Source: a virus. From it: DNA of 61,491 bases. This document shows, in pieces, positions 24,999-36,000 of the stretch (its first letter is position 1; every line of letters starts with the position of its first letter). The notes beneath the pieces are model-generated. The model made no database searches, was not told the origin of the DNA, and saw nothing but the letters and a program-made list of their open reading frames with translations. The stretch is taken from positions 1-61,491 of the IMG/VR virus record IMGVR_UViG_3300040770_000247; one strand, written 5' to 3'. A program made the translations under genes and the position numbers.

Positions 24999-25397
24999 AT
25001 GTCTCTTTCCGCTAAACAAGTAATCGCCATTGAAGAAACGCCGTTTCCTTCCATGGTCGCTGCACTGGCTAAACCTGGCAGTGCTATTCGTGATTCCCTA
25101 GACCCGTCCCGCTGCCACCTGTTGCACATGGTTATGGGCATCAGTGGTGAGTCGGGTGAGCTGCTTGATGCCATCAAGAAGTACGTCATCTACAACAAGT
25201 CCCTGGACATCACCAACGTCATTGAAGAACTTGGTGACCTGGAGTTTTACCTAGAAGGGCTACGGGCTGAGCTGGGTATCACCCGTGAACAGACCTTGCG
25301 CGCTAACAAAATGAAGTTATTGGGTAAGCGCTACGCCAGTGGTGCCTACTCCGATGACCAAGCTATTACCCGTGCAGATAAGGTAGACGCCGAATGA
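24999..25397 (+). CDS. MazG-like nucleotide pyrophosphohydrolase
   Basis: 132 residues from ATG 24999 (GGAAAC upstream). Metal-binding helices appear as GISGESGELLDAIKK (near residue 45) and VIEELGDLEFYLEGL (near 75), the E-x2-E-x..E-x2-D signature of MazG-type enzymes. These hydrolyse NTPs to NMPs, possibly limiting ppGpp or damaged nucleotides. Overlaps the next gene by four bases. Confidence 0.85.
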   Translation: MSLSAKQVIAIEETPFPSMVAALAKPGSAIRDSLDPSRCHLLHMVMGISGESGELLDAIKKYVIYNKSLDITNVIEELGDLEFYLEGLRAELGITREQTLRANKMKLLGKRYASGAYSDDQAITRADKVDAE

Positions 25398-25759
25398 ACG
25401 ATCAAGCCGTTGAGCAAGAAATCCAAGCTAAAGGCCTTACCGCTCCTAGGGTAACCCCACAAATGATTCAAGACAGCATCGCGTCTGAGCATTTTTTTAC
25501 CGCAGCTGAAGGCTGCTTAGGGCATTCCGTAGCTTTAAGTACTGAATTGGAAGCCGATCCAGGCAACCTATTTTTTCTAACCTTCTGTGTGTTGCAGCTC
25601 AAAAACGGTTTTATTGTTACAGGTGAATCTGCGTGCGCATCCCCACAAAACTTTGACCGTGAGCTAGGTGAGTCAATTGCTCGACAGAATGCCATGCAGA
25701 AAATTTGGCAATTAGAAGGTTACCTGCTTCGCCAGCGGTTGCATGAGCAAGGCATCTAA
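25394..25759 (+). CDS. Phage Gp49/gp66-like family protein
   Basis: 121 residues. The segment PRVTPQMIQDSIASEHFFTA, then LTFCVLQLKNGFIVTGES and the helix ESIARQNAMQKIW match the Phage_gp49_66 family, whose function is unknown. Overlaps the RuvC-like gene by one base. Confidence 0.8.
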   Translation: MNDQAVEQEIQAKGLTAPRVTPQMIQDSIASEHFFTAAEGCLGHSVALSTELEADPGNLFFLTFCVLQLKNGFIVTGESACASPQNFDRELGESIARQNAMQKIWQLEGYLLRQRLHEQGI

Positions 25760-26328
25760 TGCTGCTCAACGTGACGGGGATGGACCCCAGTTTGAGAAAT
25801 TGGGGCCTGGCCTGTGGCAAGTACGACACTGAAACCAAGCAACTGACCATCCTCCACATGGAGGTCACTTCTGCCGTACTGCCCACCGGCAAACAAGTAC
25901 GCCAGAACAGCTTGGATTTGGAGTCTGCTTGCCAACTCTACCAGGGGGCTAAGGCTTACCTGGAGGGCGCTCAAGCGGTCTTTGTCGAAGTCCCAGTTGG
26001 TAGCCAGTCTGCCCGTGCAATGGCCTCCTATGGCATCTGTGTGGGCGTACTGGGCGGTCTACGTGCAGCAGGCAATCCCTTCTTTGAGGTCACCCCCACT
26101 GAAGTGAAGATGGCTGGACCTGGTAAGAAGACTGCCTCCAAGAACGAGATGATCGCCTGGGCTATGAATGCCCATCCAGAAGCACCGTGGCCCACCTACA
26201 AGTCCAACGGCAAAGTCGTGGTCAGCGAAGCCAAAGCTGAGCACATGGCTGATGCCATTGGCGCTATCTATGCCGGACTCAAGTGCCACGCATTCCAATC
26301 CATGTTGCCGCTCATCAAAGCGGCGTAG
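25759..26328 (+). CDS. RuvC-like Holliday junction nuclease
   Basis: 189 residues of the RNase H-like fold. Acidic residues: D9 in TGMDPSLRNWG, E in AVFVEVPVGS near residue 78, and E-H-M-A-D in SEAKAEHMADAIGA near the C-terminus. Such enzymes resolve branched DNA before packaging or process recombination intermediates. Fits the replication cluster. Confidence 0.85.
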   Translation: MLLNVTGMDPSLRNWGLACGKYDTETKQLTILHMEVTSAVLPTGKQVRQNSLDLESACQLYQGAKAYLEGAQAVFVEVPVGSQSARAMASYGICVGVLGGLRAAGNPFFEVTPTEVKMAGPGKKTASKNEMIAWAMNAHPEAPWPTYKSNGKVVVSEAKAEHMADAIGAIYAGLKCHAFQSMLPLIKAA

Positions 26329-26346
26329 AACACCGAGGTAATTTTT

Positions 26347-26718
26347 ATGCTGATCCAGATACGCCAGAAAGAAATTGAAACCGCTATCCAGATGTACATT
26401 GCTGCACAAGGCATTACCCTCAAAGGTAAGTCTGTGTCGATCGCCTTCACGGCAGGTCGTCGTGATTCCGGTCTCACTGCAGATGTCGACATTGTGGACA
26501 CTGCCCCAAGCAAAGACTTCTCTGAGCACTTGGCTGCTATGTGCTCACCTGAAGCAGTGGCTAAAGCTGTACAGGAAACAGTCAAAGAGCAGCCCGAAGG
26601 TGAAGCACCAGTTCAGGAAGAAGCGTGTGCTGAAGCAGATGCTGAGCCCGTAGAAGAAGAAAAACATCCAGAAGTCGACACCGCAATTGAAGTAAAAACC
26701 GCAAGCCTGTTCTCGTAA
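26347..26718 (+). CDS. Acidic-tailed hypothetical protein
   Basis: 123 residues: a compact N-terminal 70 (SVSIAFTAGRRDSGLTADVD) and a Glu/Ala/Pro-rich C-terminal tail. No family recognised. It is transcribed with the RuvC-like gene. Confidence 0.6.
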   Translation: MLIQIRQKEIETAIQMYIAAQGITLKGKSVSIAFTAGRRDSGLTADVDIVDTAPSKDFSEHLAAMCSPEAVAKAVQETVKEQPEGEAPVQEEACAEADAEPVEEEKHPEVDTAIEVKTASLFS

Positions 26719-26727
26719 GGTTTTGGT

Positions 26728-26940
26728 ATGGACGCCATCAAAGTCTTTAAATGGATTATGTACGGCGCAGTAGGGATCGTGGTTGCGGTGATGTCGTTTT
26801 TAATAGGCATCACCGTTTCCATTATCCTAACAGCGGTCTATTCACTCGCCGTGGCATTAGGCATATCAGCTTTGTCAGGTCTTGTTATTCAAGACCTTCT
26901 CGAGAAGCCAAAAAAGGCTGACACAAAAAAGCCCCCATGA
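26728..26940 (+). CDS. Two-TM small membrane protein
   Basis: 70 residues with two hydrophobic segments (about 8-30 and 32-52) and a Lys/Pro-rich tail. The stop lies within the terminator stem. Last gene of the rightward replication block. Possibly affects the host membrane; role unknown. Confidence 0.6.
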   Translation: MDAIKVFKWIMYGAVGIVVAVMSFLIGITVSIILTAVYSLAVALGISALSGLVIQDLLEKPKKADTKKPP

Positions 26941-26950
26941 AGGGGGCTTT
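26928..26950 (+). terminator. Intrinsic terminator, end of replication operon
   Basis: Stem AAAGCCCCC / GGGGGCTTT overlapping the end of the last plus-strand gene. Works at the convergence with the virion RNA polymerase operon. Confidence 0.8.
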
Positions 26951-26959
26951 ACCAAAGAC

Positions 26960-27002
26960 GGTATTGGAATAGGTGAATAGTTTATTCCCCTATTCCAATA
27001 CC
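26960..27002. terminator. Convergent-junction hairpin
   Basis: A 14-bp perfect stem, GGTATTGGAATAGG / CCTATTCCAATACC, with a 15-base loop, in the 98-base gap between the last plus gene and the stop of the virion RNA polymerase gene. No long T-run, but its length and position fit a bidirectional block. Confidence 0.6.
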
Positions 27003-27038
27003 CTCCCAGAAAAAGAGTCCATCCCTGGACTTATCTAT

Positions 27039-30000
27039 TCAAGGGATTGCGGCTCCAATCGTCTGAGCAACTATCGATTCATCCAGCACACCTGGGAACA
27101 TGAAGGCTCCTGTCTTCAGTGGGTTCCCTACGTTGTTCAGAATGCCTGAGTCCGTGAGCACAGACACACCACCGGTTAACTGACCAAAAGCCATGACAGT
27201 AAGCATCTTGGCAGGTTCCTCTTTAAACAAGGTAAACAGTACCTGCTGAATCCGCATGTAGTACTTAGTGAACATAAGGATACCCATATCGTTGCCGTAC
27301 TGTATTGCACGGTGACTTGGCAGGTCGTAGTTAACAAAAGACTTCATTGCACGATCCAAAGCCTCAGTGTGTGTCATCCGCTTTTCATCGCGGGTGGTCA
27401 GGTGCTGGTACAACGTGTAGCGGCCTACGAAGTCACTCAGTTGAGTGGTATGGCTAAGCAGTTGATACAGAGGCGTGTCGTGAGCCATGTACAGCGTCTT
27501 GGCTACGGTCACGGCTGCTTGCCCTACTTTGTTGCCCCCTATCTTCCCTTCCAGGTAATTGCTCAGACCTGCTTTTAGCGAGTAGAGATCATTCTCTGGA
27601 TCAACGTCCTCAACAATGGTAGGCAGCATACCCGCGTCAATGAGCTTCTTAACTGGATTGCTCTCAAGCATACCTGTCAGGTACTTAATCCTAACCTGTA
27701 CATCAGCACTGTTGGGAAGCGGGTAACCACTGCTAACCATGGCTTCAAGCTTGTGCAGCTCTGTAGAATCCCGTCTGTAGTTAAGTACCCCCCGCAACGC
27801 CACGATGTGGGACTTAACCAATTGAGCAGGGTTAACCCCGCTGACCAGGAGCAGGGAGATGTTGCTCTGAATGTTGCCAACCAATGTCCCCACACTTTTG
27901 ATAACCAGGAAATCCTTTGTCTCCGATACCACACCTTGCCATGCAGCTTCCGCATACCGGAGCTGGGTGACAGTGGCAGGCATATCGCCGTTCTTATCCC
28001 TAAACGGGGTAACCATCTTGGTGATCTCAGGCATCATCTTTTCAAGCGCCTTAACCACGATCTTTTCTGCAGCGGTACGGGCGGTTTCTTCCTTTTCAAA
28101 GGCATCAGTAATACTTAGTTTGCGGTAGCCAAACACAATATCCAGGGAATCATAAGAGACCACCATTGGGGTATCTCCCCACACAGCCTGCTGGTGCTTC
28201 TTTAACTCGGGAGGCAGCATGGCATACAGCTCACGATGTTCTGGATCTTTGCTGTTTTCACTAATCTCCACATACGCTTTTGGATTACTGGCAAAGTCAG
28301 CCAGGTACTGTGCATACAAAGCTTCTACGATGGTTTTGTTGTTCTTAGGGGATTCCTTCTTATCCACCAAGCTGGCAGACAAAGATGCCATTACTACGGT
28401 GAAATCTAGGTTACGTTCAAGAAGCTTAGCTTCACGATCATGCAACATTTCATAGCGGTAGCCTGATGCCGTTCCATCATGAGCAAAGATTGGGATACGG
28501 TTGGTTGCCTTAGTCTCTACCCGCGAAGCATCGTAGTTAGCCCCACGACCATTTAACGCATTAATATCCCCTGCAATAGCTTTAGTCGCACGTCGCACCC
28601 TAGCCAGGTTTACTCGGTTAACTGTCCCGGTTACAGGGTCGTAAATAGCCCCTTCTTTTCGAGAGCCTGCCGATTTCTTAGCACTGTAAGAAATGCTGCC
28701 TGATACCCGTGGGCTTAAGCCCCCGTAGCGACGGTAGTACAACACGCGCTGTTCTGTGTCTGAATCCTCAAGCGCTTTATCCAACTTGGTTTCCATCTTG
28801 AAACCAAGACGCTTCATTTCCTCTGCTTCACCAAAAGTGCCTACATACAGCTCACGGTGTGGATTAACCACACTGGCTGTAAAGCCTTTGACCATCTGTG
28901 AAGGGTCCCCTTCAAACGCATCCTCAAAAGACTGTTTCACCATCAAGCTGTGCATGCCCAACAGGAACTGCACACCGTTACCTGCACTACGGTTGGCTTC
29001 AGAATCCATAACCCCTTTAACCAACACTACATCAGCAGGGGCACTGAACTTCAGTGCGTAAAGGGAGATGATCCGGTCCACTATGGGGGTGTTAACCTCC
29101 GCATGGGCCTCTGCAGCTTTCATCGCCTTACTGTTGTACCCAAATCGACGTGTCACGTTATGGGCGTTTTTAGCCACGTTCTTGTGGGTGGCCCCGTTCG
29201 TTACCATGTAGATCGCAGTATCCTGGGCATCGTTCACAATGTCCTGCACCTGCGAACCTACCATCTTGGCCTGCTCAGCCTTAATAGCCGCCTCTATGTT
29301 TGCCGCAGAGTCCATCAGGTTACGGATGTCCTGCAACGAGTAAGCACTGTCTTTAGTGAGTACCTGGAGATCGGTACGCATAAACACTTTAGTCATTGCT
29401 TCTTTAACAGGCTTGGTTAGCTCTTTACCTTTGTTAGCAAACTCCTGGGTAAGAATGTTCTTGGTGTTGTCGAACATTGTGCGACGCGCACGCTCGATAC
29501 CTTTAGTAAGTAGGAACAGATTTTCCTGAATCGCTTTAGACGGCCCACTGGCCAGCATCTCGTTGGCGATGCCAGCAAGTATCCCGTGTTTCTCCTGAAC
29601 CAACTTATCCCTGAACACCATCATTTGCTGGAAGATTTCAGGGACTCGGTGCTGAGCACTCATGCTGAGGGTTACACCGACTGCCCTGGCGTAGTTGTTC
29701 CCTTTGCGGAATATCTGAGCCTTACCAATATTGTCAATCTGCCGACGGATACCCTGTTCAATTTTGCTGCTGGTATCCACCCCATCGGAATAGGCGGACG
29801 CTGCCTTACTTTTTAGCGCCGCACGGTTCTTAGCTTCGATACCCACCAACTGCCTAGCCAGTTTATTTAGCTTAACGCTGGCCAGTTGACCGGAGTGAAT
29901 CCGATCAAGCTTTTGCAGGGCAAAGTTCAGGACAGCTTCCATGACCGAAATGAGCTTCTCTAGGTAGTTTTCACCTCGGATTGCAGAGAGTTTTTTAGTG

Positions 30001-33000
30001 GGTACTTGAAGCAGTGCTGCAAATTCCTCACTCGCCACACCCAAAGCCACAAACTTAGCCTGACCCTCAATACTCGGGTCGCCAAACACACCTTCCCACT
30101 TATCAACAGGCATGGTGTCCTTGAGGCTTTGACGCATCTCCATAAACAGGTCACCGATGTTCCGGTTAACCAGATACGCATTGCCTGCTTCCAGTGAGGT
30201 CAGTGTGGCTGCGTGCACCTGCTCTGCTACAAACAACTCCTGATCACTCAGGGTAAAGGGACCCGTCTGTAGGTCAGAAGCAAAGGGGGCTACACCTGAG
30301 TTCATGGCTTGAGTAAACATGTCCTGAGCATCCGTGGCGTAGTACTCAGCCAACGCCCCTTTATCAACCCCCAGTGGCCCCACAATCGCATCCCCAATGT
30401 TACGCAAGGCATTAGAGAGTCGATCTAAGTGCTCGGTACTGTGGGCTTTACCCGCATCAGCCAAACCATTAAAGATCTCTTCAGTGCTAAGGCTGAGCAT
30501 CGCAGCAGCACCTATGTGAGGGTGACTGGCTGCAAAAGCTGTACCCTTTGGCTGACTAGCGACTTCATCAAACATCTGCACAACATGGAGGTTGAGTACT
30601 GCAAGTGCATTGGTTTCTGCTGCAGTCGCAGGCTTGTTAGTCAGCAGGCTGATCAACTTGCTGGCAAAGCTTTTCAAGGTCTCCTTGATGGTTTGCCCAA
30701 TAGTCGATTTGTACTCCACCCCCATCATGAATGACTGGAACTTGGAGTTGGTCATGCCATACGAAACCAGCTCGTGAACATCCGTGAGCATGCGGGCAAA
30801 CTTGCCCTCTGTGTCTTTGGCAATAAGCGCAAGACGCAGGGCTTCCAAATCCCTATAGGCAGTATTAGCAGCTGTCCCTTTAGCAGCGAATTGCCCATCA
30901 GCGATAGCACTCTGCAGAGCCAGGTGAAGCAGCTCATGCACCACCATTTCAGACGTTACATTGGTATGCCCTTTGTTGGTTCCACGAATAAAGACAGTGA
31001 CGTTACCCTGCTCATCAGTCGACACCCAGCCATTAGCTGTTTCCAGGCTACGGTCATGTTCCATACCTGGGGTGTGGTTGTAGGTCGATTCTTTTTCGTT
31101 GTCTTTGGTAACCCAAACAATCGACACATTGGGATCAACCACCTTTTTGATCATTCTCAATAAGGTGCGGTAGCCAGTGCCTTTGGTACCTGCTGCTTTA
31201 GTGTGCTCATCCATGAATGCCAGCAGCGAGCCTACGGTGTTGCCGTTAGCGTTCTGGATGAAGTAGTTAACCAGATCAGCGTGTGTGCCTGAAGACACCG
31301 GCGCAGGCTGTGGGGAGACCTCTACAGGTGCCTGCTCAACGTTCTGTTTACTGCCTGTCTTCACAAAAGCGTTTACTTCAGTGAGGGGCATGCCGTTAGT
31401 AAGCGCCTCCAGAACATCGTTCAGGAGGTATTCATCCTCGTACAGAGCCTTTTGTACCAAAGGTTCTACAGGTACTGAGAACTCTTCAAGAACCTTCATT
31501 GCATCAACAAGAGCAGGGTCTACCGGAACCTTTGCACGCTCTTCAGCTTTCGCTGCCATCTCTGCACGGTCTTCTTCTGTGAGGGTATACGTGCCATTTT
31601 CATTGGAGTACTGGTCAATCACCGCTACATCAGAGAATCCCTTAAATTTAGCAACGTCAGCCTGCTTACCTGCAACAACGATGTTGTGAACAGTACTGGC
31701 CAAATGCCCCTTAAGGTGCTTCTTCGTGAGTTTATAAACAAACGGATGCAGCGTAGTTATTGAAGTCAGCATCGCCTTTGAGAAAGAAGCTTTCAGTGCT
31801 TTCAGGTCTTCAGCAAACTCCTCAGCAGTACGAGGGTCACCCTCCTCCTGCACACTGTTCTTTTTCAGGTACTCAGCAAAACCAGCCAACACACGCCCTG
31901 TAGTATTCGCCATCTGGGTATACGGGGAGTACTCGGACAGTACCTTAAAGGTGGCTTGGTTAAGGTTAGTGGCAATGCTGTCAAGAAACTTAGCAGCACC
32001 AAAGTGAGCATCGTGAGCGTTCAGTACATCGTTTTCTTTTGCGGCTGCAACCAGAGAGATAGCGGAGTCTGTGGACTGGGTAAGGTTGGCGTCCGTGCTT
32101 ACACCTGGAGGAAGGAGCGTGAACTCTGACGCATAAGCACGAAGGGTCTTCTTCTTACCGTTGATTGCTACTTTGGTGTCTGTCAGAAAAGCAGCCTTAG
32201 TGGAGGGCACAGTACCTTTAGCAGCAAGGAACACCGAGCTGTCGTAGGTATCATCATTCTGAGAGAACCAGGTATGTACAGCAGGTTCCATGTGTTTCAG
32301 TCGAGCACGAATCCGATCCAGTTGGTTCTTGGTAAGCGACATCAACGGAGTCTTGGCTTCGTTCTTGGCAACAGGCAGTGTTCCCAGGTTAATCATAGTA
32401 CGGGTGTACTTGGTCACTTCCAGGTCAAAGGCTGCTTTGTAAGCAAAGAAAGCCACGTTAGCTGCAGAGTTCAACCTGCGCTTTTTCTCTACCGTTTCAC
32501 CCAACACTTTATCCAAGGCTTCACGAACAGGTTTCTTAACCAGGTCTGCAAAGTTCTCTTGAATGGCCTTCTCTTCTGAACTGTTGAATACATGCTTCAT
32601 CGCATCCGCGTGGGAGATGTTGACAGGCAACCTGCTTTTTACAGGCAGGAACGTGTTGATCATCTCAATCAACTGAGGAAGCTTCAGTTTAGGATTGCTG
32701 TTAGGGCCTGCTTTACTGACCAGCTCGTAGTACTTCTCAATGAACTGACCGCCCAAGTCGGCTACTGCTGTGGCAGTGCCCGCGCTGTAGTTCAGACCGG
32801 TAACGGGGGTCTTTACAAACTTACGGCCTACAGAATCAGAGAGGGAGTCTGCCTCCTTACCGCTGAGGATTGAGAACAGTGCCCGTGCCATACCTTTTTT
32901 ACTGGGATCTTTGATCAAGCTCTGATTGATAAATTCACGCAGTACAGTGGCTACTTTTTCATAGGTGTCTTGGTTGACACCCCCTGCTTTCCACTCAGCA

Positions 33001-36000
33001 AAGCTTTTTGCTGCGTTGTCGTACAGGCCATAGATACCGCCACGTTCCAAGGCTTCGTTACCAAACACCCCGGCCATGGCTTGGGACAATATAACCCCGT
33101 TGGTTTTACCGTCCACCTCACCCATGAGCGAGACTGTTACCGTCGATTCTTCATTGAGCGGGGCCAGCTGCATTGCAGCAAGTGCAGCCAAGGCGTCGTA
33201 GGTGTGTAGGTTGTTTTCGCCCAGTTCAATGGCGTTCTGCAGGTCATTTTGATGTTCCATAGTGCTGTCTTCAAACGCACCACTAAGCATGTTCATCGCA
33301 GCAATACCCTTAACAATCGTGGGCTGCTTGACGAACGTATCAAAGTATTTGATGTTGTCTTTATTCAGTGACGCATCGGTCTTGTAGCCAAAACCCTCAA
33401 TGATACGAAGCTTGAGCATGTTAACTTCAGCTTCGTTATTCAGATCGTAGGTCTGTTCCCACGATTGCATACGCAGGACAAAGCGGACAATTTTACTCGT
33501 CTGTGGGTTCATATCGGTGTGGAGGATACCCACACGGAAATTACGCCATACATCCCGTGTCAGGTAGATAGGGGCGAACTTGTCAGCCATGTTGCTAACA
33601 AAGTTCAGTACCCCCTCCCAATCCTCCCGCATTGAGCCGTACTTACCTTCAAGACCGGGTAGTAGAGCAGCATGGGTGTTCTCGGTATTTACATCCTTGA
33701 TTCCAAAGATGGCCTCACGAACACCTGCATCCAATTGCTGCAGCAGGTCTACACGAGCCACATCAACGAATTCTGGCTTCTCGTTCTGAGTGGCTATCAG
33801 CTCTGCCTGGGTATCCGAAACAGTACGGTCGGTGTTGTTGATACGATCTTGGCCTTCCTTGGCAGGCTTAGTAGCAGCCGGTGGCTTAGTACGCTCCAAG
33901 CCAAACAGCTGTCCTACTACATCCTGGCTACCTTTATAGGCATCCTGAATACGCGTGATATTTTCGGCACCTGGGGTAAACCGAATGAGCTTGGTTTCCG
34001 CAAACAGGTTGATGTCCCCTTCACTGGAATACGCCTGTGAAAGGTAATCAGCTTTCTTGAACACCTGTTCAGTAGCCAAACTAGTCTCACTGCCCGCAGC
34101 TGTATCTTGCAGGTTGTAGAGCATACCCAGTGCAGCAAAACCCAGTGCCATTTCCATTTTGGCCTGGACATCCAGGTTGGTATCTCCTGGGGAACGCTCA
34201 ATCAAACCAAGGGCTTTAAATATCTCCTTACCCATTGTCAGTGCAGCGTAGGCCTCTGTATCTACGGCGTACTCAAGCTCCGTGTACACATCGGCAGGTA
34301 GGTAGGCATCTTCATGAAAACCAAGCATCCGATTGATGCGGCTTTTGCTTTTACGGGCATTGCCTGAAGTAGCCCCACCTATGTAAGAAAACACGGAAGC
34401 AGCAATGGCTGTCTTGACGTTCTCTTCTACATTACCTGCCAGGTCCATAAAGTACTGGAAGTAATCGTTGTAGCGAAACTCCGAGAACTCGTCGGGCTTG
34501 CCCTTGTCACGCTTAGGGACAATGCCTGAATCCAGCGCCTTAAACATTGATGCACCCAGCTCTTTGAATAGAGCCAGGGCCAACGATTGACCTTCTTTAA
34601 CTTCACCTGATTCTAGAAAGGACTCGACTTTTACATTTCCCGCTACCCAATTCGTAAAGAAGTCTTTCACCTCTACCAAGGGATTACGGTTGGTGGTTTC
34701 GTTTGTATCCTTCTTAGGGCTACGCTGCTTAAAGAAGAAGTGCAGCAGATTGGTTGCCCGATACCAAGCAGTGTCCTTAATCGTGCGTGCGTCTTCTTTG
34801 GCTTGCCCTTTAGTACGCTCACCGAGACCGTCCAGTGCCCCTGGCTCAGGAACATAGGGGGCTACTTCTGCTGTGGTTTCTGCTTCGTATCCACTCTCAA
34901 AACTTTCAACAGCTGCCGCTTCCGCTCCCTCAGACTGTTCACTTGTTGATCCAAATTCTTCAACAGATCCTGCTGCAGTTCCGGTGTTGTTTTCGTAGTC
35001 ATAATCAGTTCCGTAGTTGGCGTCATTCAACGCATCGTTTATGGAGTCTAAGTAGCTGTCATCAAGGGCGTCTGCCTGATCTTCTAGTTCACTTACCTGC
35101 TCAGCCAGATCTGCTGCAATAGCCTGCTTTGCCTCAATCTCAGCAGCCAAGGCAGCGTCAGCCTCATCTTTTGCCTGATCTATCTGGTCTTGAATACGCT
35201 GGGCTTCTGCTTCCAGATTCTGTTGGTTTTCGGCTGCAGACTCGGAGGCATAAAGTGTAGTGTCGCCATTGAGCTGCCCTTTAATGGCTTCCTTGAACCA
35301 GGACAGCTGATCGCCGCTTTGGATTACGTGGTTGGGAATGTACCCATCATCCTCAAGCATACGCAACAAGCCGTCCGGGGACTGAGCCCGATCCGTCTTG
35401 TTGAACAGGGAGTTCACAAAAGGAAGCTTGTGGTTGGCTGTGGTATCCCCGGTTATGTCCAGTCGGTCAGCTACACGAATCCCACCTAACCTCACCACAT
35501 AATCCAGTAAAGAATCTCGATCACGGTTCGGCTTCTTACGGGCACCTTTAGGCTTAGAAGGTCCAACCTTCTTCTGCTTAGCTGCCTGTGCCTTGATCTT
35601 TACTGGTTTAGCTGGCTTAGGTGCAGGCTGCTCAATAAGTGCAGGAGCCTCTATCTCGGCTTCCACGACCTTAGGTGCAATAGGCACTACCTTGGCTGCT
35701 TTAGTCTTCTTGATGGGCTTAGGGGTAGTCGGGGCAACCGAAGCGGTATCAGGAGCATCCATCAGTTCCTGCATAGCTGCCTGTACAGAGTTCAGGTATT
35801 TGGACTCTGCCTGCACACGGTTACGCAGGGCAAAAGAAGCCTTGGTGATCTTTAGTGTCTTGTCCTTACCATAGATAACAGTCCTACTGTCGTTATCTCC
35901 AGTCAGTAAAGCCAAGCCTTCTACGATGGAAGTGAGCTTTTCCTGGTGGCCTGCTGCGAACGTCGAGAGACTGCCCATCAGAGCAGTGGCTTTTTTGCTA